Positions 32,239 through 40,921 of a stretch of DNA of 64,000 nucleotides are shown here, in pieces (the stretch's first letter is position 1; every line of letters starts with the position of its first letter). Under the pieces are notes generated by a model that was not told the DNA's origin, did no database searches, and saw only the letters and a program-made list of their open reading frames with translations. The position numbers and the translations under genes were made by a program. Origin of the DNA: Stutzerimonas degradans (GTDB taxonomy: Bacteria > Pseudomonadota > Gammaproteobacteria > Pseudomonadales > Pseudomonadaceae); assembly GCF_024448505.1 (NCBI RefSeq), contig NZ_JAMOHV010000002.1, positions 248,001-312,000 of the forward strand, read 5' to 3'.

Positions 32239-33641
32239 GGCGTACCGCTCCGCGGCTTCTGGACTTCCCGCAGACGGTCGCGCGTGGTGTCGCCCTCGAA
32301 GACGCCGCGCGAGCCGGCAGCGCGGGTACTGTGGCGCTGGATGATCGCCATCGCCGAGTTGCCGGCCAGCGTGCGGCGCAGCTCCAGCTCGGTCTTGAGG
32401 TTGCTGATCTCCTGCTCCAGCGCGCTGTTCTCCTGGTCCACCGCCTGCACGGCGAGCTCGTTGGCGGCGACGTTCGGCTCCTTCTTGCCGGTCAGCAACG
32501 TGCGTTGCAGCAGCAAGGCCTTCTCCAGCACGCTGGACAGCGCAGCCTCGGACGCGAGGCGCCGGCCCAGCACGTCCTGGTCGGGCTCGTCACGCAGGGC
32601 CTCGATCACGCCGCGGGTGATCGGCAGCGAGCTGCTGCCGGCCGCGTCGAGATTGGCCAGTGTCGTCGGCCGGGCGCCCGTCACCAGTTCCTGCAACACC
32701 TGCAGCTTGGTCTCGTACTCTTCCTGGATCACTGGCGTGAGCCCGACGCCAGGCGTGGTCTGGGTCTTCGTGCAGTTTTCGCAGGTGCGTTGCTCGCGTT
32801 CGCCCAGCACGCGGTTCGCAAAGGCCGCGGCCGCGCCAGGCGACGACCAGGTCTGGCAGGTCAGGCGGTTGCCGCAGGCGCTGCGCGCGATCGACGAGGT
32901 ATCGGTGGCGCTGCGCCCGTTGAGCAGGTTGTAGCCCGCGCGCGTCACGTCGCCGACCACCTTGATCGAACTCTGGCCGGAGCCGCCCGCGTTGCCGCCG
33001 CCGACCCAGGGCACGCCGTTGTTCCCTTTGTTGGACTCGGCCTGCTCGATGGCGGAGACGGCATCGGTGCTGCTGACCGCATCCCGCAGCGCCATCCCTT
33101 CGGCGAGCTGGTCCCAGCCGGCCTGGCCGCCGGCCATGTCCGCCATACGATTGGCGATGGCGCGGCAGGTCATCTTCGAGCGGTCGAAATCCAGGCGCGC
33201 CTGCAGGATGCCGTTGGTGAGCAGGTTGTACAGGCCCGGGTCGGCGCGCTGGATGATCAGGGCCGGCAGCGAGGCCACGGCGCTGGTGGCGTTCTGGATC
33301 ACGTTGCTCATGATCGTTTGGAAGCCGTTGGTGATGCCGTTGAGCTGGTTCTGCAGCGTCGTGGTGATGCTCATGTCGCCGCAGATCAGGTTGCTGTTCC
33401 AGCCGACGCCGACGCCGATGCTCTGCATGTTGCCGGCACCACCCATCGACACGGCCCGGCCGCCGCCGATGCTGTAGAGCACGTCGTCGCCGATCACGCT
33501 GCCGCTGACGTTCACGCCATTGGGATCGATGCGCGTCTGCCCCCAGGCGACGCCGACGACCAGCGTGATGGCCGCCACGAGCAGCGTGGCCCCCAGGGGC
33601 GATTTCGCGCGGCGGAGGAAGTCAGAGAGGGAGGCGTTCAT
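32235..33641 (-). CDS. ICE conjugation protein, PFL_4711 family (TIGR03755)
   Basis: This 468-residue protein has a signal-like N-terminus (SPLGATLLVAAITLVVGVAWGQ) and the family signature GGGRAVSMGGAGNMQSIGVGVGWNSNLICGDMSITTTL. A coiled-coil C-terminal region contains QENSALEQEISNLKTELELRRTL. It is a TraH-like component expected in the periplasm or outer membrane. The ATG with GAGGAA is used. It follows TIGR03756 after 10 nt. Confidence 0.9.
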   Translation of the reverse strand: MNASLSDFLRRAKSPLGATLLVAAITLVVGVAWGQTRIDPNGVNVSGSVIGDDVLYSIGGGRAVSMGGAGNMQSIGVGVGWNSNLICGDMSITTTLQNQLNGITNGFQTIMSNVIQNATSAVASLPALIIQRADPGLYNLLTNGILQARLDFDRSKMTCRAIANRMADMAGGQAGWDQLAEGMALRDAVSSTDAVSAIEQAESNKGNNGVPWVGGGNAGGSGQSSIKVVGDVTRAGYNLLNGRSATDTSSIARSACGNRLTCQTWSSPGAAAAFANRVLGEREQRTCENCTKTQTTPGVGLTPVIQEEYETKLQVLQELVTGARPTTLANLDAAGSSSLPITRGVIEALRDEPDQDVLGRRLASEAALSSVLEKALLLQRTLLTGKKEPNVAANELAVQAVDQENSALEQEISNLKTELELRRTLAGNSAMAIIQRHSTRAAGSRGVFEGDTTRDRLREVQKPRSGTP

Positions 33642-33651
33642 CGTGGGTTCC

Positions 33652-34596
33652 TCACATGAAATCGACGCTGCCGAGGAAGACCTGGCCACGGCGCCGGCAG
33701 CAGGAGTACGGCCGCCACAAGGCCCAGGCGTAGTCGCCCTGCTGGGCCTGCACGCGGGTGCGGCTGTGCGGGAAGACCACGCAACTGTTCGAGAGCGTGG
33801 GCGTCAGCTCCTGCCACTTGCCCGTCGAGGCGTCGGTCTCCATCAGCGCGCCGGCCGGCCAGTAGCCGTCGCGGGCGTTGGCCAGCAGGGGCTGATACAC
33901 GTGAATCTGGTTGCGGCGCGTCACGATGTCGCCCGCGCGCTGCGCGACCACGGCGCCGCTCTTGTGGTCGTCGGTCTGGTGCAGGAAGCCACCGCGGGGA
34001 TACACGTTGCCCCAGAGGTTCAGGCCGGTGCGCGTACCGATTTCGCGCCGGCCGGGGATGAGCGCTTCGGGGTAGAACGCTTCCGGGATGTTGTAGCGCC
34101 AGGCGATCGTGTCGAGCGTGCTCAATAGATACGGCATGAAGGCCGTGCCAGCGCCTTCGCAGGTGTAGCCGGAGGCGCTGGCGAACTGGCTGAACACCAT
34201 CCCGGCCGGATGGCCGATGACATCGGCGTTCTTGAACTTGGCGAGGTTGTTCTCGTTGTCGTGATTGGTCGTGCCGTCACCGCCAGCCTTAGCACTTGGG
34301 TTGGGCATGCTCATCGCCCTGACTTCCAGCCACGGGTTTTCGCCAGTGTTCGAGTAGCTCGACACCACCGCATCGGGGACGTAGTGGCGCACCTTGACGG
34401 AAGTGCGAACCGAGCAGCCGAAGGGCGTGCAGTACAGCCAGTAGCAGATACCGACCACGCGGTATTCGAGGCAGTCGGGGGACAGCGCCGACGAGACGAT
34501 GGTGGCGGTGTCCAGGGCGAACGTCGACGTGGCCGTGCTCAGCAGCAGCGAGGCGACGGTGGCGCGCAGGCGCCGGGATGCCAGCAGGAGGCTCAT
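33652..34596 (-). CDS. ICE conjugation protein, PFL_4710 family (TraU-like, TIGR03756)
   Basis: This 314-residue protein has a signal peptide (LRATVASLLLSTATSTFA) and many conserved Cys and Trp residues (CLEYRVVGICYWLYCTPFGC, YSCCRRRGQVFLGSVDFM), resembling TraU. It acts in the periplasm during DNA transfer. The start overlaps TIGR03757 by 4 bp. Confidence 0.9.
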   Translation of the reverse strand: MSLLLASRRLRATVASLLLSTATSTFALDTATIVSSALSPDCLEYRVVGICYWLYCTPFGCSVRTSVKVRHYVPDAVVSSYSNTGENPWLEVRAMSMPNPSAKAGGDGTTNHDNENNLAKFKNADVIGHPAGMVFSQFASASGYTCEGAGTAFMPYLLSTLDTIAWRYNIPEAFYPEALIPGRREIGTRTGLNLWGNVYPRGGFLHQTDDHKSGAVVAQRAGDIVTRRNQIHVYQPLLANARDGYWPAGALMETDASTGKWQELTPTLSNSCVVFPHSRTRVQAQQGDYAWALWRPYSCCRRRGQVFLGSVDFM

Positions 34597-35036
34597 GGCT
34601 GCGTGCTCCGGTAGGCGTTGATGCGCGCGACGGCGCGGGGCACGTCGGGCTCGCCGTAGACCACGTAGCGTCGATCGACCACCACGGCGGGAATCTTGGC
34701 GATGCCCAGTCCCCAGGCATCCGCGACACCTTGGTAGGCGTGGCCGATGCGGCGTTGAAGGGCCTCGCCGCCGTCATGCAACCGCTGCCGCACCAGGGCT
34801 GCAGCCTGTTGCGGGTCGGCCGGTAGGTGCGCGGCGAGTTCGACCTCGATGCGCGTGGCCTGGTCCAGCTCGATGATCCGCACGCCGGCTGGAGCCTGCA
34901 CCGGATGACGGCTGTCGGTGACGACGAGCACGTCGGCTGCTGCAGTCTGGGTAAACATGAACAGCACTGCCCACAGTCCGGGCGCAATGCTGATGGTCGG
35001 CAGCCGGGGCGAAGCCTTGAAGACGGGGGCCGGCAT
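34593..35036 (-). CDS. ICE conjugation protein, PFL_4709 family (TIGR03757)
   Basis: This 147-residue secreted protein (signal SIAPGLWAVLFMFTQTAAA) has the family segments VLVVTDSRHPVQAPAGVRIIELDQ and GIAKIPAVVVDRRYVVYGEPDVPRAVA, a thioredoxin-like TrbC fold. It forms the usual 03757-03756-03755 set. It is the last core gene before the inserted defence-like cluster. Confidence 0.9.
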   Translation of the reverse strand: MPAPVFKASPRLPTISIAPGLWAVLFMFTQTAAADVLVVTDSRHPVQAPAGVRIIELDQATRIEVELAAHLPADPQQAAALVRQRLHDGGEALQRRIGHAYQGVADAWGLGIAKIPAVVVDRRYVVYGEPDVPRAVARINAYRSTQP

Positions 35037-35103
35037 ATCGGGCGTCCTTGGAGTCGATCAAAGTCACAGTCGACTTCAAGTGCCGATCTAGCGCGACAAA
35101 GAA

Positions 35104-35129
35104 ACCGCATCCGGCCCCTGCCGGTTTCA
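35104..35129 (-). terminator. Hairpin after the methyltransferase-nuclease operon
   Basis: On the minus strand GAAACCG...CGGTTTC with a 12-nt loop is followed by TTTGT. Another hairpin GCCTCC-TGTC-GGAGGC lies at 35,159-35,174. Together they could end transcription from the inserted cluster before the ICE core genes. The T-run is short, so this is tentative. Confidence 0.4.
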
Positions 35130-35179
35130 TACCCTATGCCGTTGTGAGCGTTGTGATTGCCTCCTGTCGGAGGCGGAGA

Positions 35180-35851
35180 TCAGGTGCGGGACGCTGAGGT
35201 GCCCGCGAACCCAAGAAACGCATGCTGTAAGCGAATCGGCATCGACGGCTTGGAGCGTGCATGTAGGCTCTGCCAAGTCCCGTCACTGATGTCGCTCGGG
35301 GCGAGGCGATCTACCGAGCGCGAAACTCTTCTCAAGTAAGCGTTGACGCCATCCGCGGATTCCGAAGGAGCGCCGGCAAGAACGTACCCCACCATGAAGC
35401 CGATAGCATGGTTCTCGCCGTACTTCTCCTGGATGAATCGATCCATGCCCTCGACGACGTACTCTCGACACAAGTGAGTGTCCGACCCGGCGATTCGTTT
35501 GCATTCGATGATCGCGTGCGGATCATGCTCCTGCGTGCGCAAGAAAATTTCGACGAACGCCAGCGGGATGTCGGTACGTCCGTCTGGCAGCATCACGTTG
35601 CTTTTGGATCGCGATTCCGTGCCAGGCAGCACCATGATCTGCTTCCACGGGGAGTTCTTCAGCGCAATGCGCATCCCGTCCCGCAGGCGCTCGGTCATGA
35701 TTACCTCTCCAGCGTTGGCATTCACGTCCTCGGCTGCGCATGCTCGCTGCCAACCTGCGGCCAGTGTCAGCAGAATGACCGCCACAACCTCGGGCTCAAG
35801 TTCAATGAACTCTCTGCCCAGTGCAGGAGGTGCCTCATAGGGGATCCTCAA
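35180..35851 (-). CDS. PD-(D/E)XK nuclease-like protein of a methyltransferase operon
   Basis: This 223-residue protein carries a PD-(D/E)XK-type active-site pattern: GRTDIPLAFVEIFL, then HAIIECKRIAG (Asp ... Glu-Cys-Lys) in the middle of the protein. No family is named. The TTG start overlaps the methyltransferase stop (TTGA) after a GGGGG ribosome site; an ATG at 35,698 would give a 172-residue form that keeps the motif. The operon structure suggests a nuclease partner of the methyltransferase, i.e. restriction-like defence. Nuclease activity is inferred from the motif only. Confidence 0.6.
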   Translation of the reverse strand: MRIPYEAPPALGREFIELEPEVVAVILLTLAAGWQRACAAEDVNANAGEVIMTERLRDGMRIALKNSPWKQIMVLPGTESRSKSNVMLPDGRTDIPLAFVEIFLRTQEHDPHAIIECKRIAGSDTHLCREYVVEGMDRFIQEKYGENHAIGFMVGYVLAGAPSESADGVNAYLRRVSRSVDRLAPSDISDGTWQSLHARSKPSMPIRLQHAFLGFAGTSASRT

Positions 35852-38811
35852 ACTTTGCCCCCTGAAAAGCTCTCCGCGACCACTGCATCGGCATCTTCCA
35901 GTGCCGCTATGCCCATCCAGTAGCGCCGCGCTGCTGGCTTGATGATCACGACTTCGTTGCGTCCGTGTACTCGCAATTCCCGCTCTGCACTGAGCGCGGT
36001 CGCAATCTTGACTTTCAGGCGCCTGCCGATACGTGCCAGTACTTCACCCAATTCGCCTTGTGGTGCCACGACGCTCACGCTCGCATTACCCGGCCCTTCT
36101 TCCAAGACAAAGCGCACGACGCGCAAGGCCGAACTGCTTGGCAAGTCGAGCACTTCGGCGCGCATGTGCCGCTTATTGCGAACGGAAAGCCAATCCTCGA
36201 TAACGGACAGGAACGTCTTGGCATACGCCGTGACCTCAGTACGACTGTCCGATGGCTCCACGGATGATTCGCGGCCGGTTTCCCATTGCCACCCGGCGCG
36301 AAGGAGGCCGTCTCGAATGACAGTTCGGTCGGCATCGTTCAGTTCGTACAGATCGAAGACAGCTTCGTCCAGTTCAGCCCATCCCCTCTCGTCGGTGCCG
36401 TTGGCGCGCAGATTCTTCTCAATCTGCAGCAGGCGCTGGCCAGCCTCAGATTTCACTGCGCTCGTGAAATTAGGCACCGGTAGGAAGCTGAGGTCGCGAG
36501 CCAGCAGCTTCCTCTTGTAGATTCCAAACTCTGCAGCGGTCAGATAGAAGAACCATGTCGCAAAAGCAGAACTCAACACGGTGGCAAGCAAATGTGCCGT
36601 CCGCGTGTGCCCTCTCGGAAGAGACACTGCGAAGTATGAGTTCGTGAAGACGAGATCCCGCTCGGAGACGGCCGCCAAGACGCGTGGACTCCCCAGAAGC
36701 ATTTCCTTCACGATGAGAAGCGGGGCTTGATATATCTCCCGCGATCGTGGCCATTGTGCCTTCGATTGGCTGAAAGTCGGCAAATCATCGGGAATGTTGA
36801 AGTGCTGCATGTCTTTGACTTGCAGTACATCCAATCCTTTTAGCGGGCGAGCATCGCGCGTCTGATTCTCTGGGGCCCCGCGAATCAATCCAACCTGGAA
36901 GGTAGTGTCGAGTAATGAGAGTTGCTCGCCCAGATTTCTGTGGGCCGAAGTCAAGTCATCCAGCAATAGGAGGTCACGGCGCCGGCCAACGGCTGCTGCC
37001 TTGAGCTTCAACGGCTGTTCTTGGATTTCGTCGAGTGTCAAAGTGATGACGTCACTCGGCGCCACCTCGAACGAATGAGTCCTTGCACCGCTGGGCGTCC
37101 ACGGGATCTGAACGACCGTGACCTGATCCGTTCGCTGCTTCGGTCGATGACGGGCAAAGAGAACCACTGCGGGCATGGCCGCTGTCGCGAAGAGCCAACT
37201 GCACAAATTGGACAGATTTACCAAGGTGATCGGAGCCACGGCTCGCATCACATGCTGAGCTGCTGCCATGCCGGTGCCGCTGCGGCTGAAGAACGGCATC
37301 GCGCTAAGAATGATGCCGAAACGGGTCTTCTCATGTGAGAACTCCGCCGCTCGCAACACGAAATCCAAGCCTTCACCGCGCGGTTGCGCAGGTACGCCCG
37401 CAACCCTGGTCTTGCGCCGCGCTTCGGTTCCTGTCTGCCCCCTAAAGCTCCAAGGGGGATTGCCCACGATAAGGTCGAACTGCTTCAGCCCTGTCGGCGT
37501 CGCCAGCACGGCCTTGCCATCTCCATCACGTTCGACAGTACGAGCGTCACCGACGAGCAATGTCCTGCCGATCAATGGCTGGAACTTCAGGGACTGCGGT
37601 GGTTGCGGGTCAGGGTCCAGCTCAAGCGCAGCCAGGTACAGGCTGAACGCAGCGACGCGAATCGCGGCTTCGCTAATGTCTACGCCATACACCTGCCCGT
37701 AGAGCGTCGAGCGGATCAGCTCCCTCGTGGGCGGCTGACCTTGCGAGCGAAGATGAACCAAGCGCCGCAGCGCTTCGACCAGGAAGACACCGGAGCCGCA
37801 CGTCAAATCCAGCACCGACTCCCGTCCAGATAGACCATCCATGACCTCATCGAGGACCAGCGAGACGACGGACAGTCGCGTGTAGTGCACGCCGTTTCGC
37901 AACGCTTCTGTGCGCTTTCCTCCAGTCTGCGGCTCAGCATGTGCAAACTGCTCGTAGATCGAGCTGATGAGCTCGACCGGAATCACGTCGAACTGGTACG
38001 GGAAGAAGCTGAGTTGCCCGCTTTCAGGATCGACAGCCTCCAGGAACTCCGCAACCCGCGTCAAATGGTGAGCTGCTGGTGTCGTTTTCACCGACGAGGG
38101 CGGAAACATATCGCCGTTGAAGGTCTGGGCCAGCCATGCGAACAGCTTGCTGGTCGCTGGCCGGTCGTGCAGGATCGCCGGCAACGCCGTGCGGCCGCAT
38201 ACCCGCTTCAACCGCGCCGCACTGACGATCTCGCGGTCAATCAGGTACTGGGTGAAGATCACGCGCCCAATCAAGGCCTGCGCCGCATCGCGCGCGAGAT
38301 TGCCTGCGACCAAATCGCGTTCGAGACATCCAAGGTCAGACAGGAGCTTCTGATCGACGCTGGTCTTGCGATCGATGGCCGGCACCTGGGCCCAGAATTG
38401 GCCCGTCTCGATCGCCAGTCGGCCGGCCAACTCGTCCAGTTCATGAAGCGAACCTTCGATGTTCTCGAAACGCCGAATCAAATGTCTCTGGGCATCGCCT
38501 TCTTTCGCGGGTGTGCCGAAACCGTTGTACAGGTCGATACGCTGCGGCGAGATCACCCACAGCAACGGCGCGAACCCCTCGTTCCAGACCTCTCGTCGCC
38601 ACTGGCTGACCAGATCGTCTGCAGGCGCGCTTTGCTCAAACTTGAAGTAGACGGTCAACGACGACGCGCTGCGCCACAATGCGTCCGGAACAAAAACGCG
38701 GCCGTGGCGCGAGGACTGCGCCTCGGCCCCCAACCGAAGACCGGGCGCGGGTTGCCCGTCCGGCAGGTAGCCGGTTGCGGCGAGCACCTGTTCCAGCGTG
38801 GCAGTGTTCAC
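35848..38811 (-). CDS. Class I DNA N6-adenine methyltransferase (defence-like)
   Basis: This 987-residue protein contains an N6-adenine methyltransferase core: motif I VLDLTCGSGVFLVEALRR (about 333-350), an acidic binding residue in YGVDISEAAIRVAA and catalytic NPPWSF at 451-456. The N-terminus (about 50-100) has a strand pattern seen in type I/IIG restriction proteins (WVISPQRIDLYNGFG). The C-terminal half probably recognises DNA (FAVSLPRGHTRTAHLLATVLSSAFATWFFYL). The GTG start overlaps the MerR-like stop (GTGA). It is probably the modification part of an unnamed restriction-like system. Confidence 0.85.
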   Translation of the reverse strand: MNTATLEQVLAATGYLPDGQPAPGLRLGAEAQSSRHGRVFVPDALWRSASSLTVYFKFEQSAPADDLVSQWRREVWNEGFAPLLWVISPQRIDLYNGFGTPAKEGDAQRHLIRRFENIEGSLHELDELAGRLAIETGQFWAQVPAIDRKTSVDQKLLSDLGCLERDLVAGNLARDAAQALIGRVIFTQYLIDREIVSAARLKRVCGRTALPAILHDRPATSKLFAWLAQTFNGDMFPPSSVKTTPAAHHLTRVAEFLEAVDPESGQLSFFPYQFDVIPVELISSIYEQFAHAEPQTGGKRTEALRNGVHYTRLSVVSLVLDEVMDGLSGRESVLDLTCGSGVFLVEALRRLVHLRSQGQPPTRELIRSTLYGQVYGVDISEAAIRVAAFSLYLAALELDPDPQPPQSLKFQPLIGRTLLVGDARTVERDGDGKAVLATPTGLKQFDLIVGNPPWSFRGQTGTEARRKTRVAGVPAQPRGEGLDFVLRAAEFSHEKTRFGIILSAMPFFSRSGTGMAAAQHVMRAVAPITLVNLSNLCSWLFATAAMPAVVLFARHRPKQRTDQVTVVQIPWTPSGARTHSFEVAPSDVITLTLDEIQEQPLKLKAAAVGRRRDLLLLDDLTSAHRNLGEQLSLLDTTFQVGLIRGAPENQTRDARPLKGLDVLQVKDMQHFNIPDDLPTFSQSKAQWPRSREIYQAPLLIVKEMLLGSPRVLAAVSERDLVFTNSYFAVSLPRGHTRTAHLLATVLSSAFATWFFYLTAAEFGIYKRKLLARDLSFLPVPNFTSAVKSEAGQRLLQIEKNLRANGTDERGWAELDEAVFDLYELNDADRTVIRDGLLRAGWQWETGRESSVEPSDSRTEVTAYAKTFLSVIEDWLSVRNKRHMRAEVLDLPSSSALRVVRFVLEEGPGNASVSVVAPQGELGEVLARIGRRLKVKIATALSAERELRVHGRNEVVIIKPAARRYWMGIAALEDADAVVAESFSGGKV

Positions 38812-39284
38812 GCCCTACTCCGGATAGCTTCGGGTGGAAACGGCAACGCTGCCTGGCTCGGCGTCGGGACGATCGGCAGCATGTGCTGCTGAAGCCGCAT
38901 GATCAACGGATCGAGCGGGATGACGAGAGTCGGTTGCGTCGGCGCCGGTCCAATCCCCTCGGGGCCGATATCGCACAGGGTCGCCGAAGTGGCCGTCACG
39001 AACGCCACGGACCCATTCAGCGCCAATGCGCTACTCGTGCCCAGCAACCGAAAGAGCGCGTCAACGCCGACGCTGACGGTGGCGATGTGCACTCCCAACG
39101 AGCTGACCAACTCATTGGTAACGGCCAAGCCTAGGAGATCCGCGAAGGTGAATCGGGCAGCCTTCCCGGTCTTGGACGCCAAGTAGGGCACGGTCTTGCG
39201 CCAATGCCGCACCGTTTCGACGGACACGCCGGTTAGCGTGCGCATCTGGTCCTGAGTGTACTGGATGGCGGTGACGGCAGACAT
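38808..39284 (-). CDS. MerR-like HTH protein of the methyltransferase operon
   Basis: This 158-residue protein begins with a MerR-type HTH (QYTQDQMRTLTGVSVETVRHWRKTVPYLASKTGKAARFTFADLLGLAV) and a helical/strand C-terminal half. It is the first gene of the three-gene cluster, so it may regulate the operon or act as specificity subunit. ATG start at MSAVTA; an in-frame TTG lies five codons upstream. The role is inferred from position. Confidence 0.7.
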   Translation of the reverse strand: MSAVTAIQYTQDQMRTLTGVSVETVRHWRKTVPYLASKTGKAARFTFADLLGLAVTNELVSSLGVHIATVSVGVDALFRLLGTSSALALNGSVAFVTATSATLCDIGPEGIGPAPTQPTLVIPLDPLIMRLQQHMLPIVPTPSQAALPFPPEAIRSRA

Positions 39285-39447
39285 TCGCGTTGCTGGCAAC
39301 TAGAAAATATGCAGATTCTGCCATGCAAAGGTGTGCTTCTCAACAGGTAAAGGCCGGTTCAGCCGCCTATCCCACAAGCCTTCCAAGCTTCCGAAAGTCG
39401 CGACCATCAGAGCGCATCGCGAACGTGTGGATAGGGGCAAGACGCAA

Positions 39448-39468
39448 GGCGCCCCCGGAAGGGGCGCC
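39448..39468 (-). terminator. Strong hairpin after radC
   Basis: A perfect GGCGCCCC-CGGAA-GGGGCGCC stem lies 7 nt beyond the radC stop. There is no clear T-run, so it may protect the mRNA 3' end or end transcription with help. Another perfect hairpin (GGAGGG-CAAA-CCCTCC, 40,011-40,026) lies upstream of radC. Confidence 0.5.
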
Positions 39469-39474
39469 TGCGGA

Positions 39475-39969
39475 CTACAACAAGCCGGCTTCGGCGAACG
39501 AGTACGGGCTGCCCTTGCCGACGATGAAGTGATCCAGCACCCGGACATCGACGGTGGCCAGGGCGCTCTTCAGCCGCTCGGTGATCACACGATCAGCGGC
39601 CGAGGGCTCGGTGTTCCCCGAGGGATGCTGATGCGCCAGGATCAGCGCCGAAGCGTTGAGCGCCAGCGCACGCTGGACCACCACCCTCGGATACACCGAA
39701 GTCTGGTCGACCGTGCCCTTGAACAGCGGCTCGTAGGCGAGCACCTGGTGCTGGTTGTCGAGAAACACGACGGCGAAGATTTCGTTCGGCTCCGCGACCA
39801 GTTTCAGGCGCAGGTAGTCGCGCACGGCGGCGGGACTGCCCAGCGCCGGACCGGCCTTGAACACGCGGTTCTCCAGCAGGGTGATGGCCTGCTGGATGAT
39901 CCAGTCTTCGTGCTGGGCGGCGATCAGGGTGAGCGACTCCGGGCGGGAGTCGGCGATGGCAAGAGACAT
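39475..39969 (-). CDS. radC: RadC-like JAB/MPN domain protein
   Basis: This 164-residue protein has the RadC JAMM metalloprotease-like motif: [25 protein letters not shown], then [17 protein letters not shown] (His-x-His ... Asp). It is a short RadC as found in ICEs and plasmids, without the N-terminal helix-hairpin-helix domain of the chromosomal gene. The ATG has GGAGG six bases upstream. Its role is not established; it is a regular accessory of ICE secretion clusters. Confidence 0.88.
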   Translation of the reverse strand: MSLAIADSRPESLTLIAAQHEDWIIQQAITLLENRVFKAGPALGSPAAVRDYLRLKLVAEPNEIFAVVFLDNQHQVLAYEPLFKGTVDQTSVYPRVVVQRALALNASALILAHQHPSGNTEPSAADRVITERLKSALATVDVRVLDHFIVGKGSPYSFAEAGLL

Positions 39970-40164
39970 GGCGAACCTCCAATGGATGAGATCGGAGGGC
40001 GCCTGCCCCAGGAGGGCAAACCCTCCGGGGGACGATGGGGATGGAACAGGTGACGAGCGGGCATCCACCACCGCGGATGCGGTGGCTGTTCGCGTCAAGG
40101 GATGCGATGCGAACGGGTTTCGATCAACGCGGACGAGCCGCGCCGCAGCCTTGAAGATCGATGG

Positions 40165-40908
40165 CTACCTGGGCATGTCACCGGCGACGCCGGCGGGCAT
40201 GTCTGGGGAATGGGCGGGTTCGGCCGCGGTCGTGCTGCCGGCGGCGAGCAGGTCGATGGCCGACAGCAAGGCATCGCCTTCGACGGGACCGTGCAGCAGG
40301 AGGGTCTTGCCGGACTCGCGGTCGCGCAGTTGCAGGGCCGGCGTGGCCGCGATGCCCTGCTGTGCTGCTTCCGCCGCCTGGGCACGGATGACGGCATCGG
40401 GGCGCTCGCTGTCGAGACAACCCTGCATGGCCGGCGTGAGGTCGGGATAGCGCAGGCCCTCCGGCAGGCCCTGGCCGTCGCCACGGGTGTTTGCGTAGAG
40501 CCAGGCCACTGCCTGCCAAAGCGCGGCGTGTCCGCCCGTCTCGCCCGCGCACTCGGCCAGGCGTGCCCCGGCAGTCGCGGCCGGCTCGTGCATGGACAGC
40601 GGCAGGTGGTGCCACTGCCAGTTCACCTCGGGATGGGCGTCGATCCAGCGCTTGAGTTCGGGGAAGTAGGCCCGGCAGTACGGACACTCCAGGTCGGCGT
40701 AGCCGACCACCGTGAAGCGCGCATCGGCACGGCCATACAGCCAGGGCGGGCCAGCCGGTTTCGGCCCCTCGGACCCGGCGGCGGCCAGGGGCATGGACTC
40801 GGTTGCCGGATGCGGCGCGCGCAGCAGCATCCACGAGGCAACCGCAATCGTCACCACGATCAGCAGACCGATCCAGGGATGACGGCGGGCGAATGAGGGC
40901 AGGCGCAT
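40165..40908 (-). CDS. DsbA/DsbC-like thiol-disulfide protein of the conjugation cluster
   Basis: This 247-residue protein has an N-terminal membrane anchor (WIGLLIVVTIAVASWMLL) and a thioredoxin-fold domain with the redox motif CPYC (about residue 78, in ADLECPYCRAYF). It should act in the periplasm on disulfides of secretion proteins such as the Cys-rich TraU-like protein. It is adjacent to the VirB4-like ATPase, a standard neighbour. Confidence 0.88.
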   Translation of the reverse strand: MRLPSFARRHPWIGLLIVVTIAVASWMLLRAPHPATESMPLAAAGSEGPKPAGPPWLYGRADARFTVVGYADLECPYCRAYFPELKRWIDAHPEVNWQWHHLPLSMHEPAATAGARLAECAGETGGHAALWQAVAWLYANTRGDGQGLPEGLRYPDLTPAMQGCLDSERPDAVIRAQAAEAAQQGIAATPALQLRDRESGKTLLLHGPVEGDALLSAIDLLAAGSTTAAEPAHSPDMPAGVAGDMPR

Positions 40909-40921
40909 CGTGTCGCTCCCG

